From positions 682,001 through 746,000 of the forward strand of contig NZ_CABVQK010000001.1 in NCBI RefSeq assembly GCF_902499335.1: a stretch of 64,000 nucleotides of DNA. Reading direction: 5' to 3'. The position numbers were made by a program, and so were the translations under genes. Positions 7,690 through 18,558 of the stretch are shown in pieces. This DNA is from Burkholderia lata. Its GTDB lineage: Bacteria > Pseudomonadota > Gammaproteobacteria > Burkholderiales > Burkholderiaceae. The notes under the pieces are model-generated. The model had not been told where the DNA came from. It saw only the letters and a program-made list of their open reading frames with translations, and made no database searches. Numbering within the stretch: position 1 is the first letter of the stretch; every line of letters begins with the position of its first letter.

Positions 7690-9380
7690 AGCATTCGACA
7701 TTCCCGATCGCGACCAGCCTCAAACGCTGCGCGCGGTTGAGCGCACTGGCGATCGCCGTGTCGCTGGCCTGGCAGGCGCCGGCATCCGCTGCGCAGCAAC
7801 TGACGCCCAAGGCCTACAAGCTCGCCGACAGCGCCTACAAGGCGATCAATGCCGGCGACCTGCCTCTCGCGGAAGTGTATGCGTCGCGCGCCATCAAGAT
7901 TCAGCCCGGAAGCGAACAGCTCGGGCTGCTGCTCGTCGACGTATACAGACGGGAAGGAAAGGTCGACGAAGCGGACGCGCTGGTGGAATCGCTGCTCGTT
8001 CGTTTTCCGAAGAGTGCGGCGGTACGCGCGCAGCATGGCTACCTGGCGCAGCGCCAGATGCACTACGACGTCGCCTGCAGCGATTTCTCGGCTGCCGTCG
8101 CAACCGGGAAGTGGAGCAAGGAACAGCAGCGCAACCTGCGTCTCGCCTGGGCGGACAGCGCGCTCGCAGCGAAGCTTCCGCATGAAGCCGGCATTGCGCT
8201 GGCGCCGCTGGCCGATGAAAAATCGGCCGTGGTCCAGTTGCGTATCGCGCAGATGAGCCTGCAGGCAGGCGACCGCGACACCGCCATCCGCATGGCGGAC
8301 CTGGCGGCCGGCGACGCGACGAACGACGGCGAGCGCAACATGGCGGCGTCGATCGCGGCGCAGGCGCGGCAGGACGATCAGTCCGCTCAGGCGCCGGTGG
8401 ACAATACCGCGCAACAGAAGTTGCAGGAGGCCTATGACCTCCTGCGCGACCACAAGGATCGCGAGGCGCTCGACGCATTTCAGGAGGGATTTTCCGGCGG
8501 TGCCGGCAACGCGATGAACTACGCGGACGCGGGCTACGCCGCCAAGCGGATCGGGCTGAACCAGGAATCCATCGATCTGTTCGAGCACAGCCTCGACGCC
8601 GATGAAAACGAACACACCTTCGATGCGCAGCACAAGTTCGGTTATCGGCGGGAGGTCGAGCAGCTTCAGCGCAGCTGGGGTTTCGTGCTGAGCGCGCCGT
8701 ACCAGCAGGCTGCGTTCGGTTCGCAAGGCACCATCAGCGTGTTGCAGCCGGGTGTAGAAGTGTATTGGCAGCCGCCGAAGATCGGCTACCAGAACGGCCG
8801 CATCTTCCAGTTCTTCGTGCGCGGATACGGCACGGCCTACGACGGATCGGGCAACACGACCGGACTGCCGACCGTGCAGGGTTCGGTGGGCGCGCGCTAC
8901 AAGCCGCTACCCGACCAGAACGTCGTGCTGACCGCCGAGCGGCTGTTCCATGTCGGCAGCCTGTCGATGACGGACTGGTTGATGCGCCTGGGTTATTCGT
9001 CGGAAGGCGGGACCGACCTGAGGGTCACCGAACCGAGCTGGCGCAGCTGGCAGGCGTATGTCGAAGGCGCGTACTTCATCAGCGCGGGGCGATACATCAT
9101 TTATTCGGAGTTGCGTTACGGGCACACCTGGCGTTTGCCGATGATCAGCGATCGGCTGACCATCTACCCGCACGCCGCGGTGGCCGGCGATCACGACAAC
9201 CGGCAGCCGGACAAGACGGCGATCGGTGCCGGGCCCGGCATCCAGGTTCGGTACTGGTTTCGCGAAGGGCGGTATAGCGCGCCGGCAAGCTATCTGGATG
9301 TCACGGTGCAATACCGGTTCGGGTTGACGTCAGCGGCACGCGCACGTGGTCTCGTGGTACGCGCGACATTGTGGTTCTAG
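7686..9380 (+). CDS. NfrA-like TPR/outer-membrane beta-barrel export protein
   Basis: A 564-residue exported protein: signal peptide with cleavage near ASAA (about residue 35), TPR-like helical repeats over about 45-300 (for example LAEVYASRAIKIQPGSEQLG), then a C-terminal region ending in a terminal aromatic (TLWF) as in outer-membrane barrels. The C-terminal part resembles the C-terminal domain of phage N4 adsorption protein A (motifs such as SWRSWQAYVEGAYF). It is much shorter than E. coli NfrA (about 990 aa). The start overlaps the synthase stop as ATGA, implying translational coupling and a stoichiometric partnership. By analogy with NfrA it should carry the polymer across the periplasm and outer membrane; this is inferred. 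Confidence 0.85.
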   Translation: MKHSTFPIATSLKRCARLSALAIAVSLAWQAPASAAQQLTPKAYKLADSAYKAINAGDLPLAEVYASRAIKIQPGSEQLGLLLVDVYRREGKVDEADALVESLLVRFPKSAAVRAQHGYLAQRQMHYDVACSDFSAAVATGKWSKEQQRNLRLAWADSALAAKLPHEAGIALAPLADEKSAVVQLRIAQMSLQAGDRDTAIRMADLAAGDATNDGERNMAASIAAQARQDDQSAQAPVDNTAQQKLQEAYDLLRDHKDREALDAFQEGFSGGAGNAMNYADAGYAAKRIGLNQESIDLFEHSLDADENEHTFDAQHKFGYRREVEQLQRSWGFVLSAPYQQAAFGSQGTISVLQPGVEVYWQPPKIGYQNGRIFQFFVRGYGTAYDGSGNTTGLPTVQGSVGARYKPLPDQNVVLTAERLFHVGSLSMTDWLMRLGYSSEGGTDLRVTEPSWRSWQAYVEGAYFISAGRYIIYSELRYGHTWRLPMISDRLTIYPHAAVAGDHDNRQPDKTAIGAGPGIQVRYWFREGRYSAPASYLDVTVQYRFGLTSAARARGLVVRATLWF

Positions 9381-9420
9381 CCATCGACGCTGACGCTTGC
9401 TCTTGAACGGCGCTTTTCGC

Positions 9421-10404
9421 TTAGTTGGGTGCCTTGAGCGGAAGGATCGTTTGACGCAGCAGCTGGAAGTACGAGCTCGTCGAATACGGGAGCATTTGCT
9501 CGACGTAGTTCCACCAGAAGAATCCGCCGATGAAACGCGGATCGGTCATGCTGTTGACCATCGGGTAGTACGTCTTGATCAGGTTCTGCTGCACCGACGC
9601 CGGCGCGGAGATTTCCGAGGTACCGATTTCGCCGAAGCCGACCTTCGCGTTCGGGAAGATGCTTTCCAGCGCCGCGAAATCGTTCTTCCACGACGGACTC
9701 AGTCCCGGGCAATCCTGGTACGGGTAGTAGCTGAACAGCGCGTAGTCGGCCTGCTGGCGGACCGTCGACGACAGGAAGGTGGTCGGCCACGTCTTCCAGT
9801 AATCCTGCGGCTTCTCCCAGCAGTTGTTGCCCTTGCTGTCGTCGTTGTAGTACAGCGTGATGGCCGTCTTGCCGCCGTTCGATTTGACGATCTGGTTCGC
9901 CGCCGCAACCATCTGGCCGATCTGCTGCTCTTGCGAGTTGACCACGCTGTTCGTGCCGCTCGGGTCGTTACGCAGCCATTCGCCGTTGATTTCGTTCGCG
10001 ATCTCCCAGACGTCGACGGTGTTCTTCAGCTGCGACACCAGTTCCTGCGTTCGTGCCTGATACGTGGCGAGATCCGTAGGGAAATAGTAAGAATCGTAGA
10101 CTTCGCCCATCACGTACGCGACTGCGTGCAGGCGCAGCAGCGGTGCGTAGTAGTCGGCGGCCGACGTACCCGGATCGAACACGACACGCACGGTGGGCTT
10201 GTACGGCAGGTTCTGCAACGACGCGACGATTGCGTCCAGTTTGGTCAGGTCGTCGAGGGTCACACCGTAGACGGGATTCTTCAGAGGTTCGACCTGAGCC
10301 TTCGCGGATTGCGACAAGGGCATGAGCCCGGCATAAGCGACGCATGCGGCGATGGCCGTGCGCGAGAGATTTTTCGTCAGCTTAATCAAAACGTTTCCCG
10401 TCAT
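9421..10404 (-). CDS. Secreted clan GH-A glycoside hydrolase-like protein
   Basis: A 327-residue protein with a signal peptide ending near AKAQ (about residue 37) and a (beta/alpha)8 pattern. WEIANEI places a candidate acid/base at E138 (the Asn-Glu pair typical of clan GH-A) and GFGEIG a candidate nucleophile at E259; both catalytic acids therefore appear intact. It is near GH5/GH39/GH53-type enzymes in organisation, but I cannot fix the family. It converges on the NfrA-like gene with a 40-base gap. Polysaccharide loci often encode a periplasmic hydrolase that trims or clears the polymer, which would suit its position. The start ATG lacks a clear ribosome binding site. Confidence 0.78.
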   Translation of the reverse strand: MTGNVLIKLTKNLSRTAIAACVAYAGLMPLSQSAKAQVEPLKNPVYGVTLDDLTKLDAIVASLQNLPYKPTVRVVFDPGTSAADYYAPLLRLHAVAYVMGEVYDSYYFPTDLATYQARTQELVSQLKNTVDVWEIANEINGEWLRNDPSGTNSVVNSQEQQIGQMVAAANQIVKSNGGKTAITLYYNDDSKGNNCWEKPQDYWKTWPTTFLSSTVRQQADYALFSYYPYQDCPGLSPSWKNDFAALESIFPNAKVGFGEIGTSEISAPASVQQNLIKTYYPMVNSMTDPRFIGGFFWWNYVEQMLPYSTSSYFQLLRQTILPLKAPN

Positions 10405-10829
10405 AAAGTAAGAAGAAGCGCGATTTTAGACGAAAATAAAAGCTAATTATCGGATGATATTGAAAGTATCGAGCCCCAAAACATTGTTAGGATTGGTATC
10501 AATAGTGAGGGCTGCGCGGCGTCGTAACGAGGCAATTATTACGTGATACTGATCAAATCGATTGCTTCGCAGCACCGGGGCGGGACGTCGGTGCGGGTAC
10601 TCGAGGTATCCGGTTCAGGGTAAAGCCGAGGTTCGGGTGGCTGCAGGCAAACGATTGCCGACGTCCGAAGCTGGTTGTCGCCAGCATCGTCAGACAAGCA
10701 CACCACCGCGACAGGAACGGCCAGCGACACCAGCGCTCACACCAGGCAACCGGATAGCGGAACCCGCCACACCCGGGAATCCGCTATCCGGCGCCTTGCG
10801 GAGCCGCCACCGCCCCTTCCTCTGCCTGC
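10405..10829. other. Intergenic region between the glycoside hydrolase and maeB
   Basis: About 425 bases. The left 80 bases are AT-rich and probably hold the hydrolase promoter (minus strand). The right part contains the inverted repeat at 10750-10791. No credible gene seen. Confidence 0.5.
10750..10791 (-). terminator. Long inverted repeat downstream of maeB
   Basis: CCGGATAGCGGA at 10750-10761 and its perfect complement at 10780-10791, loop 18 bases, about 40 bases past the maeB stop. There is no T-run, so it may end transcription with help or protect the mRNA 3' end. Confidence 0.45.
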
Positions 10830-13130
<2,301 letters not shown>

Positions 13131-13266
13131 GTTTTTCGATCCGGGCACGGGCGCCAGGCCAGTCCCGGCGCGATCCATGAAGGTGATTCTAGGGATCCGC
13201 CATAAGGCGATGATTCTGTTTTAATATCGGCCCATCACCTTTTCATGATGCATACGTGACCAGTCA

Positions 13267-14238
13267 ATGACTTTTGACGCAAACGACGTGGTCAGGCGGC
13301 TGGGCGCGCGTCTGAAGATGCGGCACCTGGTGCTGTTGCTGCAGATCCAGCAGCACGGATCGCTGACGCGCGTCGCGGAACACATGGCCAGCAGCCAGCC
13401 GGCCGTGACCAACGCCCTCTCCGAGCTGGAGAGCATGTTCGGCACGCCGCTTTTCGAGCGCTCGTCGCGCGGAATGCGGCCCACCGCGCTCGGCGCGGTC
13501 GTGCTCGAGCGGGCGAAGGCGATGCTCAAGGATCTCGACCACCTCGCCCGCGAGATGGAGGCCGTCGCCGCCGGGCATGCGGCGCACCTGCACATCGGCG
13601 TGATTCCGTTCATTTCCGGCCAGATGCTGTCGGCGGCGCTCAAGCGGCTGCAAGCGCGCATGGAGCGGCGCCTGACCGTGACGATTCACGAAGGCACCAG
13701 TGATCAGCTCCTGCTGCAGCTCCGGGACCACAGCGTCGACATCGTGATCGGGCGAGCGTCGTCGGCAATCGACCTGGGCCAGGTCTCCTTCGAGGTGCTG
13801 TACCAGCAGCAGCCGCGCATGATCGCGAGCCGGCGTCTTGCCGCGAAACTGGCCCGCACCGCGCTCGACTGGCACAAGCTGCACGCGCTCGACTGGATTC
13901 TCGGCGCACCGCATACGCCGATGCGCGAACAGGTGACCGACCTGTTCCTGTCGGCCGGCATCGCGCCGCCCGTTCCGATCGTCGAAAGCTACTCGTCCAA
14001 GCTGATCGGCGAAATGATCGCGTCGAGCGACGAGGCCGTATCGATCGTGCCCGCCGATATCGCGGAAGAACTGGTGCGGATCGCCGGCGTGGCGATCGTG
14101 CCTTACTCGCTGGTGTGGACGCTTCCACCTATCGCGCTGTTCACTCGCGCGGCCGATTCGCGCTCGCCCGCGCGGGATCTGCTCGTCGAGGCGCTGCGCG
14201 AGGTGTGCAGGGAGACTTACGGGGAAGCGCAGCGATAG
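13267..14238 (+). CDS. LysR-family transcriptional regulator
   Basis: A 323-residue LysR protein. The N-terminal winged helix-turn-helix covers about residues 15-75 (MRHLVLLLQIQQHGSLTRVA, then SQPAVTNALSELESMFGTPLFER), followed by a linker helix and a substrate-binding-like effector domain. The overall pattern is that of the GbpR/CbbR-like branch with an extended N-terminus. It is divergent from maeB, with about 135 bases between starts, so it may control maeB or itself; LysR proteins commonly act on the divergent gene, but the effector is unknown. A GCCGGCC hairpin lies about 10 bases past the stop (14249-14273). Confidence 0.88.
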   Translation: MTFDANDVVRRLGARLKMRHLVLLLQIQQHGSLTRVAEHMASSQPAVTNALSELESMFGTPLFERSSRGMRPTALGAVVLERAKAMLKDLDHLAREMEAVAAGHAAHLHIGVIPFISGQMLSAALKRLQARMERRLTVTIHEGTSDQLLLQLRDHSVDIVIGRASSAIDLGQVSFEVLYQQQPRMIASRRLAAKLARTALDWHKLHALDWILGAPHTPMREQVTDLFLSAGIAPPVPIVESYSSKLIGEMIASSDEAVSIVPADIAEELVRIAGVAIVPYSLVWTLPPIALFTRAADSRSPARDLLVEALREVCRETYGEAQR

Positions 14239-14330
14239 GGTTTCACGAGCCGGCCTTGCGTTGAACGGCCGGCCGGGCCCGCCGAAGACGGCCATGCGTC
14301 TCGACGGATACCCGGCGCACCGGCTGCAGG

Positions 14331-15008
14331 TTACTTGCTGGCGGTAAGGCGCCGCATGATTTCCACACGCTCGGCGCTCAGTACATGATCCGAGCTGTCG
14401 CCGCGCTCATAGCGCCTGGTCGTCCGGTAGGAAAACCGCTTCCTGTACAGGCTGGCTGCGGGATCGAACACCCACGCATCGACTTCGAAGAAGTGCTTGC
14501 CGAAATGATCCTCGTTGTCGGCCCACACGAAGTCCGCCCGAACGAACACCGGGTAGGGCGACACGTCCGGCACCTTCCACATCGCGCGGTCGGCCGACTC
14601 CGTCTGGGTGACTTCCGGCATCACGTTTTCGATCTTGCCGTTCGCGCCATAACGCAAGATCGCCACCCGCTCCAGCATCCCGCTGCCGCCACCCGAGAAC
14701 ATCCCCGAGAAGAACACCCAGGAACCGCCCGACGCAATCGGCAACCGTTCGGAGCGTGGCATCAGTCCGAACTGGTAAAACTCCTTCGGCGAATTGGGAA
14801 GCGGCACAGGCGGCATCTGGAAGCACGGCGCACGCTCGGGAAGCACGCAGAGTTTCGCGCCGGATAGCGGGAGGCCGTCGCTATCCGTCCGGCCCTCCGC
14901 CTGGGTGAAACGCGGAAATGCCAGTTCGCTGGAAGCGGCTTGAGCCGCCGCGATGCCAACGACTGACATGCTCAGGATCACTCCGAGCGTTTTACAGAAC
15001 CCGCGCAT
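14331..15008 (-). CDS. Exported protein of unknown function (225 aa)
   Basis: The start at 15008 has AAGGGGG 6-7 bases upstream and gives a standard signal peptide (MRGFCKTLGVILSMSVVGIAAAQA, shown here only by its ends: cleavage near AQA, residue 24). The mature protein of about 200 residues is aromatic and polar, with WVFFSGMFSGGGSG and two cysteines close together near CVLPERAPC, which could pair in the periplasm. No family recognised. It stands alone, convergent with the LysR gene. Confidence 0.65.
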   Translation of the reverse strand: MRGFCKTLGVILSMSVVGIAAAQAASSELAFPRFTQAEGRTDSDGLPLSGAKLCVLPERAPCFQMPPVPLPNSPKEFYQFGLMPRSERLPIASGGSWVFFSGMFSGGGSGMLERVAILRYGANGKIENVMPEVTQTESADRAMWKVPDVSPYPVFVRADFVWADNEDHFGKHFFEVDAWVFDPAASLYRKRFSYRTTRRYERGDSSDHVLSAERVEIMRRLTASK

Positions 15009-15201
15009 GCACCTGCCCCCTTCTCTCATGTTTTGATCGCCGCGAATTGTCGATGATCCGGCCGCTTCTGTCGAATGAAGGGTTGCGGCCGGGCAATGCG
15101 CGGACATGGAGCCCGTCGACGCGGTTCGCGAGATAGCGCGGGTTCTTCAGTGCGTGAGATGGACGCTCCATTGATGGCCGCGTTCCACACGCTTGCGCGG
15201 A

Positions 15202-15576
15202 TCACCCCTCCGCCTGATGACAAACCACCTCGATATTGTGTCCGTCCGGCCCGATGACGAACGCCGCGTAGTAATTCGCGTGGTAATGCGGCCGCAGCCC
15301 CGGCGCGCCATTGTCTTTCCCGCCTGCCGCCAGCGCCGCGCGATAGAACGCCTCGACTTGCTGCCGGCTATCGGCCACGAACGCGATGTGAAGATGCGCC
15401 GGTTTCTCCGACGTCTGGAACAGGCACAACGACGGCTTGCCCGGCGGAGAAATCTCGATGCCGTACGAAGGCTCGCCCTCCCCCTGCACCACGACGCCAA
15501 GCGGTTCAAGTGCATTCAGGAAAAACGCCTTGCTGGCTGCAAAGTCGCTCACGCCGAATTTGACATGGTCAAACAT
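15202..15576 (-). CDS. VOC-superfamily (glyoxalase/bleomycin-resistance-like) protein
   Basis: A 124-residue protein with paired beta-alpha-beta-beta-beta modules: MFDHVKFGVSDF at the start (first His metal ligand position), AHLHIAFVADS in the middle, YYAAFVIGPDGHNIEVVCH at the end with the final Glu in HNIEVV. These are the usual metal-ligand positions of the VOC fold. Relatives include glyoxalase I, dioxygenases and antibiotic-binding proteins, so the substrate is open. The start at 15576 has an ideal GAGGGGGAG site; the longer frame to 15708 is non-coding. Confidence 0.85.
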   Translation of the reverse strand: MFDHVKFGVSDFAASKAFFLNALEPLGVVVQGEGEPSYGIEISPPGKPSLCLFQTSEKPAHLHIAFVADSRQQVEAFYRAALAAGGKDNGAPGLRPHYHANYYAAFVIGPDGHNIEVVCHQAEG

Positions 15577-15681
15577 GACTCCCCCTCGGATAGATGGGTC
15601 TGCCGGCCCCGGATGGATTGTGCAAATCACCGCGATGTTGCCACACGTAGCCGTCGCCGGCACACCCGTGCGCGACCCAAC

Positions 15682-15705
15682 AAAAAAAGCCCGACACAGT
15701 CGGGC
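15682..15705 (-). terminator. Intrinsic terminator, first copy of a repeated element
   Basis: GCCCGAC (15689-15695), loop ACA, GTCGGGC (15699-15705), then seven A on the plus strand, which read as TTTTTTT on the minus strand. It serves minus-strand transcription from the gene at 15867-16262. A near-identical copy with similar flanks is at 25752-25775. Confidence 0.88.
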
Positions 15706-15866
15706 CAACGAGCGAGATACAAGGAGACATCCCGCTCACCCCTCATCGAGCGGTCACACCGTGCTACCTGACGTCATCATGATCCTGGCGATAACCGGCA
15801 ATCGCGCACGGTGTTGCGGCGGATCGTCAATCGACAGGTTTGTCTGAAAGGATTCGGAAATAACCG

Positions 15867-16262
15867 CTACTGCGAAACGGGCGCGCCGGATGACCCGTCC
15901 GCCGGCATGGTCGGCAAAGGCATTGCCGCGCTGTTCGACCCGTTGTTCGCGCCACCGCCCGTTGCACCTGCCGAATTCGTGGTGCCCGTTTGTCCGCGTC
16001 GGCCGCGGTGCGCGCCACGCGTGACCGGAGGCGCGCTCGTGGCAACCGGCCGTATCGGCGGATGCGCGATGTACTGGAAGTTTTCGTTGATCGCGCTATT
16101 GCCCGTGTCGTATGACCGGTGCACGAATACGCTGCTGGTCACGGGCTCGCTGGCTTGCGCGAACGCAGGCGGCATGGTGGACATCGTCGCGGCCGCCGCC
16201 GCGCTCAACGCGGCGATCCGCACGAGCGAGGCGGTATCGCGGACTGTCGGGCGTGCTGTCAC
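15867..16262 (-). CDS. Small exported low-complexity protein (131 aa)
   Basis: The start is taken as GTG at 16262 because TTGGAGGAAAC lies just upstream; the open frame continues to 16376 but without a binding site and through a terminator-like hairpin. The protein has a signal peptide (hydrophobic LVRIAALSAAAAATMSTMP, cleavage near AFAQ), then a segment SVFVHRSYDTGNSAINENFQY, and a Gly/Asn/Ser/Pro-rich tail. No family recognised; such tails fit a surface or envelope protein. The 62 bases before the start follow a terminator, so it may be under attenuation control. Confidence 0.6.
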   Translation of the reverse strand: MTARPTVRDTASLVRIAALSAAAAATMSTMPPAFAQASEPVTSSVFVHRSYDTGNSAINENFQYIAHPPIRPVATSAPPVTRGAHRGRRGQTGTTNSAGATGGGANNGSNSAAMPLPTMPADGSSGAPVSQ

Positions 16263-16689
16263 GCTACGTTTCCTCCAATGTGCATCCGGTCGGCGATCGT
16301 TCGGCCACCAGTGGCGCCCGCCCGAAAAATTGGCCCGCACCGGAAAGCGCGGGCCAAGCCGAGAACACAACAACACCTTGGGGGGGTATCAAGGCGAGAC
16401 CAGTCTAGCCCGAGTCGCCGGACAGAAAATTTCAGGCCAAATTACAGCTATTACTCCATATAACGAGGCATCGGACGCGGTTGCGTGCGGCCAAGTGGTG
16501 ACACATCGCCCGTGAGCCGGCCGGTGTAACCGCGCGGCGCCGCGTGTCGTACGCCAGCGTCGCTTCAGGCTGTCGGACCGACGCGGTCGCGCATCAACTT
16601 TCCACTTGCGAGGCAAACGCAGCCACCATCAAAACCGGTGGCGACTTTCATACAAGCGGAGAACACCGCCAACGCCTCAACATGCCCGA
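16263..16689. other. Intergenic region holding the candidate small RNA
   Basis: About 425 bases between two minus-strand genes. Apart from the candidate RNA it holds an AT-rich patch at about 16425-16465, a likely promoter for leftward transcription. Right of 16470 I see nothing certain. Confidence 0.4.
16324..16400 (-). ncRNA. Candidate small RNA or leader RNA with a C-rich hairpin loop
   Basis: Read on the minus strand, a short hairpin with stem CCTTG/CAAGG (16376-16380 with 16390-16394) presents a loop containing seven consecutive C, then a U-rich linker, then an intrinsic terminator (arms 16330-16338 and 16349-16357, followed by TTTTT). C-rich loops of this kind pair with Shine-Dalgarno sequences in several known bacterial small RNAs. 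The 5' end near 16400 is a guess from the first hairpin. It could equally be the leader of the gene at 15867-16262. Confidence 0.45.
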
Positions 16690-17604
16690 TCAACGCACAC
16701 CGGACAGATGCAACCTGAACCATTCCGCCGCCGCCTGACTGGTTGCGTCGAAGTGCTCGATATACGGCGTGAAATGTCCGCCCTTGATCATGAGCAGCCG
16801 CTTCGGCTCCAGCGCGCTTCCCCACGCCTTGAGGCACAGGTCGGTTGGCGTCACCAGATCCTGGTCGGCCACGATCATCAGCAAAGGGGTGGGCGAGATG
16901 CGTTCGACATTTTGGCCCGGCTCGTTCTCGCGCGACATCTCTGCGCTGCGCAGCGTCACTTCGTTTTTCCAGTTCGGCGCGAACTGCGCCGCCGACTCGG
17001 TGAAGAACCGGTACGCGTCCGCACCGGCCATCGCACAGGCCACCACGGGATCGGCACTGACTGCCGGCAACATCGCCGGCGGACCGCCCGCGAATCGCTG
17101 CCTGCGATCTGCGTCGAAGCGCGCCAGCATCGCCGGCACCAGATCGGAACGCGTACGGCGCAACGCTGACTGATACCCGCTGATCGTCGGCACCTGCGAC
17201 ACCACGCATTTGACGCGCCGGTCGATCGCCGCGACTTCGAGCACATGGCCGCCGCTGTAGCTTGAGCCCCAGATGCCGATGCGTCCGGCGTCGACGTCCG
17301 GGCGTGTGAGCAGATAGCTGATCGCATCGCGATAGCCGCGCTTCTGTTGCACGGGGTCGATCTCCTGACGCGGGTACCCGTCGCTCGCGCCGAAATTCCG
17401 GTGATCGTAGAGCAGCACGCCAAAGCCGCTGGCGGCGAACACCTCGGCGTAGCGGTCCAGATATTGTTCCTTCACGCCGGAGAAGCCGTGCGCCATCACG
17501 ATGGCCGGATACGTCCGCGTATCGGCGGTGCGCCGCGCCGGCTCGTAGTACCAGCCACGCAGCGTGGCGGCTTCGGACAGGAATTCGATGTCGTGTCGCG
17601 TCAT
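16690..17604 (-). CDS. Alpha/beta hydrolase
   Basis: A 304-residue alpha/beta hydrolase. MAHGFSGVKEQY supplies the oxyanion-hole HG at about 39-40, GSSYSGG the nucleophile elbow (Ser115, a GxSYxG form seen in CocE-like and dipeptidyl-peptidase-like hydrolases), PLLMIVADQDLVTP the acid loop and GGHFTPY the catalytic His. All triad residues appear present. The start at 17604 has a GAGGCA site. An AraC-family gene lies immediately upstream on the same strand (about 90 bases), so the pair may be linked in regulation. Substrate unknown; an ester, amide or epoxide are all possible. Confidence 0.85.
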   Translation of the reverse strand: MTRHDIEFLSEAATLRGWYYEPARRTADTRTYPAIVMAHGFSGVKEQYLDRYAEVFAASGFGVLLYDHRNFGASDGYPRQEIDPVQQKRGYRDAISYLLTRPDVDAGRIGIWGSSYSGGHVLEVAAIDRRVKCVVSQVPTISGYQSALRRTRSDLVPAMLARFDADRRQRFAGGPPAMLPAVSADPVVACAMAGADAYRFFTESAAQFAPNWKNEVTLRSAEMSRENEPGQNVERISPTPLLMIVADQDLVTPTDLCLKAWGSALEPKRLLMIKGGHFTPYIEHFDATSQAAAEWFRLHLSGVR

Positions 17605-17691
17605 GTCGGCTTGCCTCGTTCGGTCAGTGGGTTCGATGACCGACACGATAAGGGCACGCGCCACGCCCGGCATGTGCTGGAAAGACGTTTG

Positions 17692-18558
17692 CTACGCGGA
17701 ATCGGACAGTTTCGCGTACGCGCTGGGCGTCATGCCGGCAAACCGGCGAAACACGATCGAGAAGGCACTCGTGGTTTCGTAGCCGAGTTCGGCCGCGACG
17801 GTGATCACCGAGTGCCCCGATGCCAGCAGCGGACGCGCAGCCGAAATCCGGGCCTGCTGGCGCCACTGGCTGAACGACAGGCCGGTTTCGGCGGTGAACA
17901 GCCGGGCCAATGTCCGGCTCGATGCGCCGACTTCACGGGCCCATTCCGTCAGCGTTCGCTGATCGGCCGGATTCGCCAGCATCGCGTCGCAGACTCGGGC
18001 AAGACGCCGGTCCCGGCCGGACGGCAGCCGCAAGGGTTGCTCGGGGGACCATTCGATTTCGGCCAGCATGAGCTGGATGACGAGATCGTCGCGTCCGTCA
18101 GGCTTCACCTCGACCGGGAAAGACGACGCGCGCACGATCAACTCGCGCAGCAGCGGCGAAACGTTGACCAGGCTTGGCCGATTCGGGGTTGCCGATCGGT
18201 ACGCTTGCGGGTCGACGTAAGCGGTGCGCATTTCGAGCTGCCCGTGGGCGCGCATCGCGTGCGGCAGGTCGGGCGGAATCCAGAGTGCGCGATGCGGCGG
18301 AATCATCCAGAGCGACTGGCAGGCGATGACTTCGGCGATGCCCGTCGTGGTGTAGACGAGTTGTGCCCGCGGGTGACGGTGCTCTGCGACGACAAAGCCG
18401 TCGGGGAATGCTTTCGGCATGACGGCTGCGATGCCGGGTGCATGCTGGTAGTCGCGCGGGTCGGTACTCTTCGTGACGGGTACGATGCCGGCGCGCTTCG
18501 GATCTGCCGCCGCGTTTTGCCCGATCGCTTTACCTTGGCCGCGCCCTTCGCCCTTCAT
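17692..18558 (-). CDS. AraC-family transcriptional regulator
   Basis: A 288-residue regulator with a cupin-like N-terminal sensor (HRHPRAQLVYTTTGIAEV, WIPPDLPHAM) and a C-terminal double helix-turn-helix (LTEWAREVGASSRTLARLF, then GYETTSAFSIVFRRFAGMTP). The start at 18558 has GAGAGGAC upstream; the open frame runs on to 18828, but that part overlaps the next gene and looks non-coding. It precedes the alpha/beta hydrolase on the same strand, so it may activate it. The ligand is unknown. Confidence 0.88.
   Translation of the reverse strand: MKGEGRGQGKAIGQNAAADPKRAGIVPVTKSTDPRDYQHAPGIAAVMPKAFPDGFVVAEHRHPRAQLVYTTTGIAEVIACQSLWMIPPHRALWIPPDLPHAMRAHGQLEMRTAYVDPQAYRSATPNRPSLVNVSPLLRELIVRASSFPVEVKPDGRDDLVIQLMLAEIEWSPEQPLRLPSGRDRRLARVCDAMLANPADQRTLTEWAREVGASSRTLARLFTAETGLSFSQWRQQARISAARPLLASGHSVITVAAELGYETTSAFSIVFRRFAGMTPSAYAKLSDSA

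Noticed and set aside
14863-14889. Inverted repeat CGGATAGCG/CGCTATCCG, similar to the arms at 10750-10791
   Set aside because: It lies inside the coding sequence of the exported 225-residue protein and the shared 9-mer is likely chance in GC-rich DNA.
15706-15866. Remnant of a gene end resembling the 3' region of the FAD oxidoreductase
   Set aside because: The spacing of a TAG to the terminator matches the second copy, but translation gives only 21 codons before a stop and no similarity.
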